A stretch of DNA of 64,000 nucleotides from Arenicella chitinivorans. GTDB lineage: Bacteria; Pseudomonadota; Gammaproteobacteria; Arenicellales; Arenicellaceae. The translations under genes and the position numbers were made by a program. The notes under the pieces were generated by a model, which was given only the letters and a program-made list of their open reading frames with translations, was not told the DNA's origin and searched no databases. This document shows positions 24,130-33,269 of the stretch, piece after piece (the first letter of the stretch is position 1; each line of letters opens with the position of its first letter). The DNA lies in assembly GCF_014651515.1 (NCBI RefSeq), contig NZ_BMXA01000003.1:62001-126000 (forward strand), written 5' to 3'.

Positions 24130-25335
24130 ATGTCTGAAATCAAAAAAGTTGTATTGGCGTATTCTGGAGGTTTGGATACCTCTATCATTCTTAAGTGGTT
24201 GCAAGAAGAATACGATTGCGAAGTGGTGACCTTCACGGCGGATATTGGCCAGGGTGAAGAAGTTGAGCCCGCACGTGCCAAAGCCGAAGCCATGGGCGTC
24301 AAGAGTATTTATATTGATGACCTGCGCGAAGAATTTGCGCGTGATTACGTCTATCCCATGATGCGCGCCAACGCGATTTACGAAGGTGAGTATCGTCTTG
24401 GCACCTCGATTGCGCGGCCATTGATTGCCAAGCGCTTAATCGAAATTGCCAATGAAACCGGTGCCGATGCCATCTCGCATGGTGCAACCGGAAAGGGGAA
24501 CGATCAGGTGCGTTTTGAACTGGGCGCATACGCATTGCGACCAGACATAAAAATCATTGCCCCGTGGCGCGAGTGGGACCTGAATTCACGTGAAAAATTG
24601 ATGGCTTACGCGGCGGAACACAATATTTCAGTCGAAAAGAAGAAGGATGGCAAGTCGCAGTATTCGATGGACGCCAACCTGCTGCATATCTCCTACGAAG
24701 GCGGTATTTTAGAGGACCCATGGGCTGAAGCCGAAGACGACATGTGGCGCTGGTCGGTGTCGCCTGAAGAGGCGCCTGATCAAGCTGAGTACGTCGAGCT
24801 GGAGTTCAGTAAGGGTGATATTGTGGCGATAAACGGCAAGGCCAAGACGCCAGCTACGGTCATGGCTTGGTTGAACGAGGTTGGTGGCAAGCATGGCATT
24901 GGTCGGGACGACATCGTGGAAAACCGTTACGTTGGTATGAAGTCCCGTGGTTGTTACGAAACCCCAGCCGGTACGATTATGCTGCGTGCGCATCGCGCGA
25001 TGGAATCATTGACCCTGGATCGTGAAGTGGCTCACCTTAAAGATGAGCTGATGCCAAAGTACGCATCGTTAATTTACAACGGTTACTGGTGGAGTCCGGA
25101 GCGTGAGATGATGCAGGCCATGATCGACCAGTCGCAACGCCATGTAAACGGTACTGTACGGGTAAAACTGTATAAAGGTAATGTGTCTGTGGTCGGGCGT
25201 AAGTCAGATACTGACTCGCTGTTCGACGAACGTATTGCCACGTTTGAAGACGATCAAGGTGCTTATAACCAGGCAGATGCAGAAGGTTTTATCAAGTTAA
25301 ATGCCTTGCGTCTGCGCATCGGTGCCAATCGCTAA
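24130..25335 (+). CDS. argG: Argininosuccinate synthase
   Basis: 401 residues. It joins citrulline and aspartate with ATP to give argininosuccinate, following ArgF in the pathway. The N-terminal PP-loop AYSGGLDTS (~9-17) binds [16 protein letters not shown] and the C-terminal [14 protein letters not shown] are characteristic. Length is standard. The argininosuccinate lyase gene is not in this window. argG is separated from the argD-argF operon by one membrane protein gene and is on the opposite strand, so it has its own promoter. Confidence 0.97.
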   Translation: MSEIKKVVLAYSGGLDTSIILKWLQEEYDCEVVTFTADIGQGEEVEPARAKAEAMGVKSIYIDDLREEFARDYVYPMMRANAIYEGEYRLGTSIARPLIAKRLIEIANETGADAISHGATGKGNDQVRFELGAYALRPDIKIIAPWREWDLNSREKLMAYAAEHNISVEKKKDGKSQYSMDANLLHISYEGGILEDPWAEAEDDMWRWSVSPEEAPDQAEYVELEFSKGDIVAINGKAKTPATVMAWLNEVGGKHGIGRDDIVENRYVGMKSRGCYETPAGTIMLRAHRAMESLTLDREVAHLKDELMPKYASLIYNGYWWSPEREMMQAMIDQSQRHVNGTVRVKLYKGNVSVVGRKSDTDSLFDERIATFEDDQGAYNQADAEGFIKLNALRLRIGANR

Positions 25336-25372
25336 TCACGCGAACCTCGGGATCAGTGTGGGCACGGATGTC

Positions 25373-26041
25373 ATGCGCTGGTCCATCATTGTGCCGCTGC
25401 TCAACGAGGCAGCGAATATACCGTATCTAACTGAGCACCTGATTGAATCGGGTGCTGATCAAGTCATTCTGGTCGATGGTGGCAGCACCGATGGCACGCG
25501 CGAACTGCTACAAACGGTACCGAACCATTTTAGTGTGTTGCACAGTGACGCAGGGCGCGCGCGTCAGATGAATGCTGGTGCCACCAAAGCCATCTACCCG
25601 ATGCTGGTGTTTCTGCACGCTGATTCACGTCTGCCGATGAATGCTGAGGAATCCTTAAATCGATGTACAAGCTGGGGGCGTTTTGACATTGAGTTTGATG
25701 ACATGTCGATCTCGATGCGTATTATTGCCTTTTTTATCAACCTGCGTTCACGCTTGACTGGCATCGCAACCGGCGATCAGGCTTTGTTTATGACCCGAGA
25801 GGTGTTCGATCAGGTCGGCGGCTTTCCCGTTCAGCCCTTGATGGAAGACATTGAAATATCGAAGCGTATGAAGCGCTTGTTCAAGCCGCTGTGTTCACGT
25901 CAACGTGTGCGTACCAGTGCCCGTCGTTGGCAGCAGCACGGTGTGATTCGGACCGTGCTTAAAATGTGGTGGTACCGGTTCGCCTATTGGTGTGGTGTGT
26001 CATCGCATCGACTCAAGCGTCATTATGACGACACGCGCTGA
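25373..26041 (+). CDS. TIGR04283-type family 2 glycosyltransferase
   Basis: 222 residues from ATG 25373; a GTG at 25358 is an alternative start, and the upstream frame into argG is not used. GT-A fold: SIIVPLLNEAANIP at the N-terminus, ILVDGGSTDGT for UDP-sugar binding, then HSDAGRARQMNAGA and LHADSRLP, the pattern of TIGR04283. That family usually pairs with TIGR04282, and both carry the database name arsenosugar biosynthesis glycosyltransferase. The next gene is a TIGR04282 member overlapping by one base. No arsM or radical-SAM arsS is in the window, so the arsenosugar role is uncertain. Confidence 0.85.
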   Translation: MRWSIIVPLLNEAANIPYLTEHLIESGADQVILVDGGSTDGTRELLQTVPNHFSVLHSDAGRARQMNAGATKAIYPMLVFLHADSRLPMNAEESLNRCTSWGRFDIEFDDMSISMRIIAFFINLRSRLTGIATGDQALFMTREVFDQVGGFPVQPLMEDIEISKRMKRLFKPLCSRQRVRTSARRWQQHGVIRTVLKMWWYRFAYWCGVSSHRLKRHYDDTR

Positions 26042-26676
26042 TGTCTGATATTCCACTCCTGCTGTTTGCCAAAGCGCCTGTGGCTGGCAAAGTGAAAACC
26101 CGCCTACAGCGTCATTGTAGCGCTCAACAAGCGGCGGATATTGCCTGCTTACTGATGCAAGCGTCGTTAAAGCAGGTTTGTCAAAACTGGCCCGGCAATG
26201 TCTACCTCAGTGTTTGGTTGGATCATGAACACCCGTTTTTTCAGCAGATGCTCGATCAGTACCCAATTGCCATGACGCAGCAATGCGACGGCGACCTAGG
26301 TCAAAAGATGCGTCATGCCCTGCATGCGTTTGGTTATCCGGCTGTGGTCATGGGATGTGACGCACCACACGTATCCGCGTCTGCTTTACGCAATGCGCAT
26401 CAGGCCCTACAAGCTGGTCGCCCAGTGATCGGGCCGAGTGTCGATGGTGGCTATTATTTACTTGGATTGACAAATCCGGTTGATGCGCTGTTTAGCGAGA
26501 TGCCGTGGGGCACCAGTGCCGTACTAACTAAAACGCGCGCCGCCGCACAGGCCTCCGGCGTGAACTTGCAGGAACTCGAACCACTCAATGATGTGGACGA
26601 GTGGCGCGACCTGTTAGAGCTTGCTGAAACCGAGGAATCGATTCGATGCTATCTGAACGAGCAAGGCTTAGTCTAA
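26041..26676 (+). CDS. TIGR04282-type (DUF2064) nucleotidyl/glycosyltransferase-like protein
   Basis: 211 residues. N-terminal LLLFAKAPVAGKVKTRL is the MobA/CofC-like nucleotide-binding signature of DUF2064. Further landmarks are GDLGQKMRHAL, VVMGCDAPHV and GPSVDGGYYLLGL. It is the standard partner of the TIGR04283 protein encoded just upstream, with start and stop overlapping (TGATG). The predicted action is on an activated sugar or nucleotide in the cytoplasm; the substrate is unknown. It ends 23 bp before a convergent lipoprotein gene. Confidence 0.87.
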   Translation: MSDIPLLLFAKAPVAGKVKTRLQRHCSAQQAADIACLLMQASLKQVCQNWPGNVYLSVWLDHEHPFFQQMLDQYPIAMTQQCDGDLGQKMRHALHAFGYPAVVMGCDAPHVSASALRNAHQALQAGRPVIGPSVDGGYYLLGLTNPVDALFSEMPWGTSAVLTKTRAAAQASGVNLQELEPLNDVDEWRDLLELAETEESIRCYLNEQGLV

Positions 26677-26699
26677 GCTTAGATACATCGCCGAGCTGG

Positions 26700-28055
26700 T
26701 TAGTTCAATTTTGCCGCGAACAGGGTTTTCACCGCTGCCTTAGGGTCCGGGTGAGTTTGCTGAATGAACGCGAAAACCACCTGAGCAAATTCTGCCGACG
26801 TATTTTGAGCGATTGCTTCAAGGTAGGTTTGCGTATTCGCTTCTGCGCCTTGGGCAGTCATCGTCACATAATTATTCCAGACCTTAATCGCGGAACTGTT
26901 CGTCGCGCGCTCAGCATGCTGTTCTACAGCAAGATGAATGAGTAGTCCGCAATCGTAATGGGTAGAAAATTTTTGTTGCTCGCTTGCGTTCACGAGACTG
27001 GTTTCAGTAAGGCTAGCGTGACATGCGTTGGTGGCATCGAGAACTTTTTGGTGTAAAAAATCCTGCGCTTCGTCAGTGTAGTGTTGCTGCAATGCTTGGT
27101 AGGCGAGCATTTCAGCCATGCCTTCGTGAATCCACGCATCGTTGTGGTCGTTCGGTTTGGCGTGTGATCGCTGGTAAAAATGACCAGCCTCGTGAGCCAA
27201 AAACCAAAGTGTGCTGTTCTGATCGAACGTGCGTTCATGTTCATCCATCTGGGCTTGGTTCAGGTCCCAATGCGTAAATATCTGATCGGTCAGCGTGCCG
27301 CCTTGCGTCGACTTCGTGTTGGGGTTAGCAAATTCGCGCGCGAAAGAGGCGAATAGCGTTGGTGCGTATTGGTTCTGCAATTCACCTAGGTTGGTCTGCA
27401 TAAACTGCATCAGTATCGGCAGATCGACAGTGAGCGATGAGAGTATGCTTGACGGTAAGGCGGGGTCGATGATGGCAAGCAGGCCAGACATCATCTTGGG
27501 TTGTATTCGACCGACGTAGATTTGCTCGCCGCTGTTCCGTCCGACCCACTCAATGTCAGAAGCATGTATTTTGCCTTGAATCACGATGTGTTCATTCTTT
27601 GGTGCAGTCAAACGTATCGGGTAATGATTGCTGGTCATGTCACAGGGTGCAACTGAGCAGGCAAAGAATCGCCCGCTATAGATCGCGACGTCGCCATTGG
27701 AGAACGGCGAGAAGGGCGCATAATCCTTCGGTAACGGTATGTACGTTGGCGTTAGTCTAAATGAGGCTGAGCTAAACAATTTCCCAGTCCGATGACGCAC
27801 CACCTCATTATCATCCTCGATCTCGATTTCAATCTCATTTGACAAGGGCTGCCAGCGTTGTTGTCGAGCATTGTTCGGGTTGCGATGAAAGTAGAGTCTC
27901 TTCACCGGCGAGCCCGCCACGTAATGTGCATACCACATTCCGTCTTCCGACTTCTCAAGATGTGTTCGTACCACCGAGTCAGCGAGCGGTGGGCTGGTCT
28001 GGCAAGCGGTCAGACCAGCGCATGTAAGTAAAAGAATGTATTTTCTACACAGCAT
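26700..28055 (-). CDS. Lipoprotein with HExxH...E metallopeptidase-like domain
   Basis: 451 residues with a lipobox LTAC (Cys18) after a short signal peptide. The N-terminal ~200 residues are beta-rich and unfamiliar. The C-terminal half holds AHEAGHFYQRSH, a zinc-binding HExxH, followed about 20 residues later by WIHEGMAEMLAY. That gives the third Glu ligand and fits the gluzincin (peptidase MA) arrangement. The signature is intact, so peptidase activity is plausible; the substrate is unknown. Probably anchored to the outer membrane facing the periplasm. Monocistronic, facing the glycosyltransferase pair and divergent from the ketosynthase operon. Confidence 0.75.
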   Translation of the reverse strand: MLCRKYILLLTCAGLTACQTSPPLADSVVRTHLEKSEDGMWYAHYVAGSPVKRLYFHRNPNNARQQRWQPLSNEIEIEIEDDNEVVRHRTGKLFSSASFRLTPTYIPLPKDYAPFSPFSNGDVAIYSGRFFACSVAPCDMTSNHYPIRLTAPKNEHIVIQGKIHASDIEWVGRNSGEQIYVGRIQPKMMSGLLAIIDPALPSSILSSLTVDLPILMQFMQTNLGELQNQYAPTLFASFAREFANPNTKSTQGGTLTDQIFTHWDLNQAQMDEHERTFDQNSTLWFLAHEAGHFYQRSHAKPNDHNDAWIHEGMAEMLAYQALQQHYTDEAQDFLHQKVLDATNACHASLTETSLVNASEQQKFSTHYDCGLLIHLAVEQHAERATNSSAIKVWNNYVTMTAQGAEANTQTYLEAIAQNTSAEFAQVVFAFIQQTHPDPKAAVKTLFAAKLN

Positions 28056-28193
28056 TGCCAGAACTTGTGCGTTGTTTAGTCCGAGACGCTGTTTAGACTA
28101 TCTGTGGCGAGTCCGTCTCGCGCTGATATGGCGAATTGGTAATATTTGTCAGTTGTCAGCTAAGAACGCCGTTTGATTTATTTATAACTAATG

Positions 28194-28212
28194 TTGCTTA
28201 AAAAATAAGCAA
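28194..28212. promoter_or_regulatory. Perfect inverted repeat upstream of the ketosynthase operon
   Basis: TTGCTTA (28194-28200) and TAAGCAA (28206-28212) form a perfect 7-bp inverted repeat around AAAAA, 136 bp before the ketosynthase start. Dyad symmetry of this size fits a Fis-type dimer, such as the regulator in the same operon. Functional status is inferred. Confidence 0.4.
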
Positions 28213-28290
28213 TTTCGCCCAAGCAAACCCCACATTTTAACCTACAAGATGTGGAACTATCCAACGTGGATCGCAATGCAATTGCCTTGA

Positions 28291-28306
28291 TTTACGTTAC
28301 AGTAAA
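28291..28306. promoter_or_regulatory. Second inverted repeat near the ketosynthase start
   Basis: TTTAC-GTTACA-GTAAA, a 5-bp dyad 42 bp before the start codon, within the likely core promoter. A different sequence from the repeat at 28194, so it may be a second regulator site or part of the promoter. Confidence 0.3.
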
Positions 28307-28347
28307 CCTCTTGTTTTCAACATGTTTAACAACCGCGAGGGTTTATT

Positions 28348-29397
28348 ATGAATTATCACTCAGATTTTGGGTTTCAAAAAGTCATCACTCATAACACTAA
28401 GATTTTGTCTGTGGGAACGTACCTACCCAATGAAGTGTTAAAGTCAGACCACATGTTCGAAGCATTTGATTCAGAAAAAAATTATGGAATCAAAACAACT
28501 TGGATGTCGAAAGAAATGGGGATCAAAGAGCGTCGAGTATCGGAGCCTGGCACATTACCTTCTCAACTTGCTATACCGGCGGCACGTCGAGCGATTGAGA
28601 ACTGCCCTCATCTGAACCCAGATGAGATCGATTTAGTTATTTTTTGTGGGATTGAGCGAGATCAGGCGGAGCCTGCTACTGCGCATACCATTCAATCTGC
28701 GTTGGGACTCAAAGCAAATCACGCATTTGATGTATCCAATGCGTGTTTTGGATTTATGCATGGTATTGAAGTCGCCAATCATTTTATTAAAAGTGGTGCC
28801 ACAAAGTACGCGCTGGTGGTGACCGGTGAAGTGCCAAGCCGCATTCTTCGTGCCGCGATGAATGGCTTAAATAAGGGAATGAGTCGCGAACGCGCGATGG
28901 ACGTCATTGGTGCCTTGTCTGTTGGAGACGCAGGTGGTGCCGTGGTACTTGGATTGTCGGGCTATGGCGAAAATTGTGGCTTTGAATTATTCAACACGCG
29001 TACCGACAGCTCACACTTGGAAAAGTGCTTTTATCGCGTGAATCCAGATGGGTCGATTGATGGCCAAATGAAGATGGGCCCGATCGTTGGTGCGTCGATC
29101 TGGATGCATAAGAAAATTATCAACGATACCTTGAGTAAGCTAGGTTGGGACAATTTCGACTGGGTGCTGAGTCACCAGACCGGAAAACGCCCATTTGAGA
29201 AGTTTACCGCGATGAGTACGGTGCCAGCAAAGCGAATGATTCGCACTTACCATAAATTAGGCAATATTGCATCCGCAACCTTCCCATTAAACTATGAGAA
29301 ATTGCTAAAAAGTGGTAAAGTGCGCCAAGGAGATCGTATTGGGGGTATCCACTCGGGATCAGGGTTAGTAGTAGGAGAGTTTGGATACCGCGTTTAG
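28348..29397 (+). CDS. Ketoacyl-synthase III (FabH-like) family protein
   Basis: 349 residues, thiolase fold. The KAS III triad is complete: Cys133 in VSNACFGFMHG, His276 in LSHQTGKRP and Asn306 in LGNIASATFPLN. The C-terminal GGIHSGSGLVVGEFGY is also typical. It should condense an acyl thioester with a malonyl-type extender or make a related acyl transfer. It is not in a fab cluster and its sequence is divergent from housekeeping FabH. The only partner is the membrane-bound Fis-type regulator that begins 27 bp downstream. GAGGG seven bases before the ATG is the ribosome site. A signal or special lipid product is an inference. Confidence 0.85.
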   Translation: MNYHSDFGFQKVITHNTKILSVGTYLPNEVLKSDHMFEAFDSEKNYGIKTTWMSKEMGIKERRVSEPGTLPSQLAIPAARRAIENCPHLNPDEIDLVIFCGIERDQAEPATAHTIQSALGLKANHAFDVSNACFGFMHGIEVANHFIKSGATKYALVVTGEVPSRILRAAMNGLNKGMSRERAMDVIGALSVGDAGGAVVLGLSGYGENCGFELFNTRTDSSHLEKCFYRVNPDGSIDGQMKMGPIVGASIWMHKKIINDTLSKLGWDNFDWVLSHQTGKRPFEKFTAMSTVPAKRMIRTYHKLGNIASATFPLNYEKLLKSGKVRQGDRIGGIHSGSGLVVGEFGYRV

Positions 29398-29424
29398 TTA
29401 AAAATACGGGTTAGGAGAGGTACT

Positions 29425-30345
29425 ATGGAATATTTTGTGTTGCCCGCGCTAATCGCGCTGCTGATTAAAATTGTCGTGCTGGTGCTGGCGCGGAAATCTG
29501 AGAAAACATCTCGTTTATTTCTCACCATGGTGGTGCTTTTTGCGCTCCATAACCTGACCGAGGTGGTGGTTATCTTTGGCTTGTTCAGCGGAGAGATATC
29601 AACCTACATGTTGCGAGCTTATTATGCGGTGACTATGGTGTCATTGGCTTATATCGTAGTCTACGCACTGGAAGTCACAAAACAGGGCGCTATCCGCAGC
29701 TGGATGACAGCTTTGTTGCCATCCTCATTGCTGATGGTCGGTTTGGTCGTCACCACCGATCTGGTAATCGCAGGATCCCAGTCAATTGGGTACACTGTGA
29801 CCGCTGTTCGTGGCGATTACTATGTCGCATTCCAGTTGTTTTCGTTGGCAATGGTAGCCTTGGCGATGTCGGTATTATTACGTGGCTTCTTGAAAGCACG
29901 TGATGAGCTGACGCAAGTGCAGAGTTTGTATACTGCCATCGCGGTGACGCCGGTGTTTTTAGTCGGCTTAATCGTGATGATTGTCATGCACTTAGGGATT
30001 CAAATGTCTGCGGCGTTGTTAATGCCAGTGGCTACTTCAGCTTTCTTGTTTTTTACTTTTCGAAGTGAGCGCGAACATGGTCTCACCGATATAGGTGCCA
30101 TTATCGGATCTTCCAGAAAACGGATCACCGCCAATATCGTGGCGGATTTGACGCAGCAGTATTTGGACGATCGAGTGAGCTTGAAAGACGCAAAAAATGA
30201 GTTTGAACGCCAGTTGCTACAGCATAATCTAGACCGCTTCGGTAACAATGTATCCAAAACCGCACGTGAATTAGGTATGAAACGCACAACGATCTATTCC
30301 ATGGTCAAAAAGCATGGAATTAGTGTGCAAGAGAAAGAAGCCTAA
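29425..30345 (+). CDS. Seven-helix membrane protein with C-terminal Fis-type DNA-binding domain
   Basis: 306 residues. The first ~215 residues form about seven hydrophobic helices (3-20, 31-54, 59-83, 93-113, 130-148, 165-185, 190-212). A ~40-residue linker leads to a Fis/HTH_8 domain (residues ~258-300: EFERQLLQHNLDRFGNNVSK, TARELGMKRTTIYSMVKKHG). There is no AAA+ domain, so it is not a sigma-54 activator of NtrC type. The layout is a one-component sensor: membrane ligand perception directly coupled to DNA binding. It is co-transcribed with the ketosynthase and is probably its regulator. I know no described example with this pairing. Confidence 0.85.
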   Translation: MEYFVLPALIALLIKIVVLVLARKSEKTSRLFLTMVVLFALHNLTEVVVIFGLFSGEISTYMLRAYYAVTMVSLAYIVVYALEVTKQGAIRSWMTALLPSSLLMVGLVVTTDLVIAGSQSIGYTVTAVRGDYYVAFQLFSLAMVALAMSVLLRGFLKARDELTQVQSLYTAIAVTPVFLVGLIVMIVMHLGIQMSAALLMPVATSAFLFFTFRSEREHGLTDIGAIIGSSRKRITANIVADLTQQYLDDRVSLKDAKNEFERQLLQHNLDRFGNNVSKTARELGMKRTTIYSMVKKHGISVQEKEA

Positions 30346-30364
30346 CGTTCGTGAATTGTAATTG

Positions 30365-30401
30365 ACTCCCGCCCGCGCACCTGATGCCGGACGGGAGTTT
30401 T
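30365..30401 (+). terminator. Stem-loop terminator after the ketosynthase/regulator operon
   Basis: ACTCCCG (30365-30371) pairs with CGGGAGT (30392-30398), with inner CC/GG pairs, followed by TTTT. It is 20 bp after the regulator stop and before the convergent dehydrogenase gene. Confidence 0.7.
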
Positions 30402-30426
30402 ACGTTTACGGCGCGTGACACGCAGC

Positions 30427-31305
30427 TCAGTCAAAGCTGAGTATGGGATCATCCACGATGTCTTGTAGTAAGGGACTCTGAGCAGCACGTGCGAAGGCGT
30501 CGTCAATTGCTTTAAATCGTGCCGCAATGGATTGGCGATGACTGGGATGAGTAAAAATATACAGTTCGCCGGCAGCTAGGGCCTCGATTACTCGTTTACC
30601 AACGAGGTCGACAGGAATTCCGTTCTCAACCAGCTCTTGGGCCGCATTCTTCTTGCCCTTGTTCTCTTCTTGTACGCTAGTCTCTAGCTTGTACTCAGCC
30701 TGGCGGTTGCGGTGCGACAGGTGAATTCGGGTTTGCACGAAAGCCGGGCAAAGCACGGAAACATGGATGTTATGTTTGGCCAGCTCGACATGCCAGGATT
30801 CTGACATCCCAACCACAGCGACCTTGGTCGCCGTGTACGCACCGGCATATGGTATTCCAGCCATGCCTGCCATAGAGGCAACATTGATGACCCAGCCGCC
30901 TTCACCGTGCTGTTTAATCAACGGCACAGCCGCCTCCATGCCGTAGAGCACACCCATTAGGTTGACGTCGGTCACCCATCGCCAATCTTGATGACTGGTC
31001 CGTTCGATGGGCCCCGGAGCACCGCTAACGCCGGCGTTATTCACGATCATATGCACTTTGTCGAAGCGGTCGATTGCGGCCTGACACAATGTCTGCCAAT
31101 CTTCTGGTTTAGTGACGTCCATGGGCACACTGAGACATGGGATCTTAAGCTCGGTCAAAGCTTGATCGGCGAGCGCAAGCTGCGCTTCGTCGATATCACC
31201 TAGTACGATGTTCATACCTTGCTCGCCCAAGGCTTTCGCAATACTTAAGCCGATACCTTCCGCACCGCCACTGATGAGCGCGGTCTTGTTTGTTAAATTC
31301 ATCAC
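30427..31305 (-). CDS. SDR-family oxidoreductase
   Basis: 292 residues, classical short-chain dehydrogenase with a longer C-terminus. Cofactor motif SGGAEGIG at ~11-18 with an acidic Asp at the end of strand 2 (LGDID), suggesting NAD(H). NNAGVSG near 90, catalytic Ser in NVASMAG, and active-site Tyr/Lys in YTATK. The substrate is unknown. It is convergent with the ketosynthase operon across a terminator, so a joint pathway (ketoreduction of the ketosynthase product) is possible but not supported by co-transcription. Confidence 0.88.
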   Translation of the reverse strand: MMNLTNKTALISGGAEGIGLSIAKALGEQGMNIVLGDIDEAQLALADQALTELKIPCLSVPMDVTKPEDWQTLCQAAIDRFDKVHMIVNNAGVSGAPGPIERTSHQDWRWVTDVNLMGVLYGMEAAVPLIKQHGEGGWVINVASMAGMAGIPYAGAYTATKVAVVGMSESWHVELAKHNIHVSVLCPAFVQTRIHLSHRNRQAEYKLETSVQEENKGKKNAAQELVENGIPVDLVGKRVIEALAAGELYIFTHPSHRQSIAARFKAIDDAFARAAQSPLLQDIVDDPILSFD

Positions 31306-31454
31306 TGAAGCCCTAATATTTCTAATATGAACGTGTATTGTAATTTGATGTTGGTCAGCCTGTCTAAAATCTTGTAAAAATGCTGTGCGACGTTGGAGCA
31401 GCTGAGGTCAGCTGTTAGTATGACAAGGATTGGAGACCGTATCGGGGGAGGTTT

Positions 31455-33185
31455 TTGCAGACACAGACCTTCAAGTTGCACAAAGAGCACCGCCTATTGT
31501 TCGCCGTGGCGGGGGCCTGCTGCGCGCATTTTCTCGTGTTTTGGCTATTGCATACAGGGATTTGGTGGGATGTTAAAGCTGCGCATGAGCAGCGCGTGCT
31601 CACACTCTCGTTGGTGTCAGGTGAATTGGATCAAGAACGCGAGTCGGCTACACCGGTGCAAGCCACTCAGGACCAAGTTCAGAAAAAGCAAGCGACGAAC
31701 CTTAGTCCGCGCACTAAGGCGGGTAGCCTGAGTGCAGCTGCGCAGCTGAACCCAGAGGGTCGCCACTTGGCAAACCCTGAGCCGGATACTGCCGATAGTG
31801 TCATCCATCAGCAGATGGATCCGATAAATAAGAGTTTAACTTCGTCACCGACCGGCGCATTACAGGCGAAGGCGTTGCAGAGTAGTGCAGAGGTTCGACT
31901 TACGAACGTCTTGGATGCAGCGCACTCCCCACAGCAAGCAGAGGTGCTCCATACTAGCGACAAGGGTGGTGTCGTGGTAGCAACCACACGTCAATCCGCC
32001 ATGCCGAACCAGGCTGAGAGCATCCAAGTCACCGAGTCTGAACAGCGCATGTTGGATCAAAAACTACAGCACTGGGCACAGGAATTTGCCGACTCGGACG
32101 AGGTTGGTGCACTGGAAACGTGGCAAGAATTGGGGCAAACGTACGAAGCAAGGTTTACGCGAGTCCCTGCTAGTGGCGATATGGATCTCGACCAGGTTGC
32201 GGTGGAAGTTCGGACACAGAGGAACGGTCAGGCAGTGCGCACGTCGATGCGTCTACAAAAACTCGCGTTCTCTAATTTTGGTCAGTTTGTGCACCGCTGG
32301 GACCCAAACGTCAGTATGCATGATGATGAAGTCAGTGGTCGATTTCACTCAAACTCGCGTTTTAACTTGGATTACACACGACGGGCCGGCACGGTGTTTT
32401 CGGACAAAGTAACGACGGCAGCGCGCCGAGTTAATTTTTCAGGACCAGCATCAAAGCAACAGGTATTTAAAGGTGGGTTAGAGACGGGTGTTCAGCGAAT
32501 TGCGATGCCGCAACCGGTCCTCTTGTTTGAACGGGATGAGAACCAACGGTCGGACGCACCACAGACACACTTGATTGAACAAGATACCAGTATCCGATTC
32601 TTGTCGAGTGGTCGCGTAGAGTTGCTACCAATGAACGGGAATAACCAACCAATTAAAACCGTGATGCTTGCGGACAATCCTGTGTACTTCATTGCCGATT
32701 CAAAAGTCGTGGTAGGTGTGCAAGGCGTCGTGAATGGAGCGGTCGCCGTGTATTCTCCTCGTAGCATCGTGATCGAAGGTAACCTAGTTTACCAGAGCAG
32801 TGCCTCATTGGCTGATGGTGGTGACTTTCTGGGTTTGATCTCAGCACGTAATATTGTGGTTCCAGGCCGCAAAAAAATCGGGCAGGGTGACCTTGAAATT
32901 CATGCTGCGCTGTATGCTCGAAGACGTTTTGTGGTGACCCAAGCCGAAGGTCGACGGGTCGGGACTTTACGCGTGTTTGGCAGCGTTAGTGCGGGCAGCT
33001 TGTCGATTACGGAACCGCGCTACGCGACTCGTATCGATTTTGATCGTCGACTCGAAACCTTGCGACCACCTGGTTTCCCGGTCACGAGCCGGTATGAGTT
33101 GATGGCGCATGAGCAGACATGGGAATTGCAGTCAGACGATGGTGGTTGGGCGGCAGACTTCAATACAGATGCAATGCCACAGTGA
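31455..33185 (+). CDS. Single-pass membrane protein with TonB-like N-terminus and DUF4900-like C-terminal part
   Basis: 576 residues from a TTG with GGGGGAGG upstream. One transmembrane helix at ~14-33 (FAVAGACCAHFLVFWLLHTG) is preceded by basic residues, as in TonB/energy-transducer proteins. A Gln/Ser/Ala-rich region of low complexity follows to ~200. The C-terminal ~330 residues include HDDEVSGRFHSNSRF, TVFSDKVTTAARRV and a run of short beta segments (SIVIEGNLVYQSS, LISARNIVVPGRKKIG). These resemble DUF4900/pilus-associated or bactofilin-like repeats. The assignment is by resemblance only. It stands alone; the function is unknown. Confidence 0.6.
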   Translation: MQTQTFKLHKEHRLLFAVAGACCAHFLVFWLLHTGIWWDVKAAHEQRVLTLSLVSGELDQERESATPVQATQDQVQKKQATNLSPRTKAGSLSAAAQLNPEGRHLANPEPDTADSVIHQQMDPINKSLTSSPTGALQAKALQSSAEVRLTNVLDAAHSPQQAEVLHTSDKGGVVVATTRQSAMPNQAESIQVTESEQRMLDQKLQHWAQEFADSDEVGALETWQELGQTYEARFTRVPASGDMDLDQVAVEVRTQRNGQAVRTSMRLQKLAFSNFGQFVHRWDPNVSMHDDEVSGRFHSNSRFNLDYTRRAGTVFSDKVTTAARRVNFSGPASKQQVFKGGLETGVQRIAMPQPVLLFERDENQRSDAPQTHLIEQDTSIRFLSSGRVELLPMNGNNQPIKTVMLADNPVYFIADSKVVVGVQGVVNGAVAVYSPRSIVIEGNLVYQSSASLADGGDFLGLISARNIVVPGRKKIGQGDLEIHAALYARRRFVVTQAEGRRVGTLRVFGSVSAGSLSITEPRYATRIDFDRRLETLRPPGFPVTSRYELMAHEQTWELQSDDGGWAADFNTDAMPQ

Positions 33186-33269
33186 CTTATCACTGCATAC
33201 AAACTTAAGGACGTTGTGATCGATGTGCTGATGGGCGGGCCCGATCTCGTTTAATTACTGGTGCGCAGA

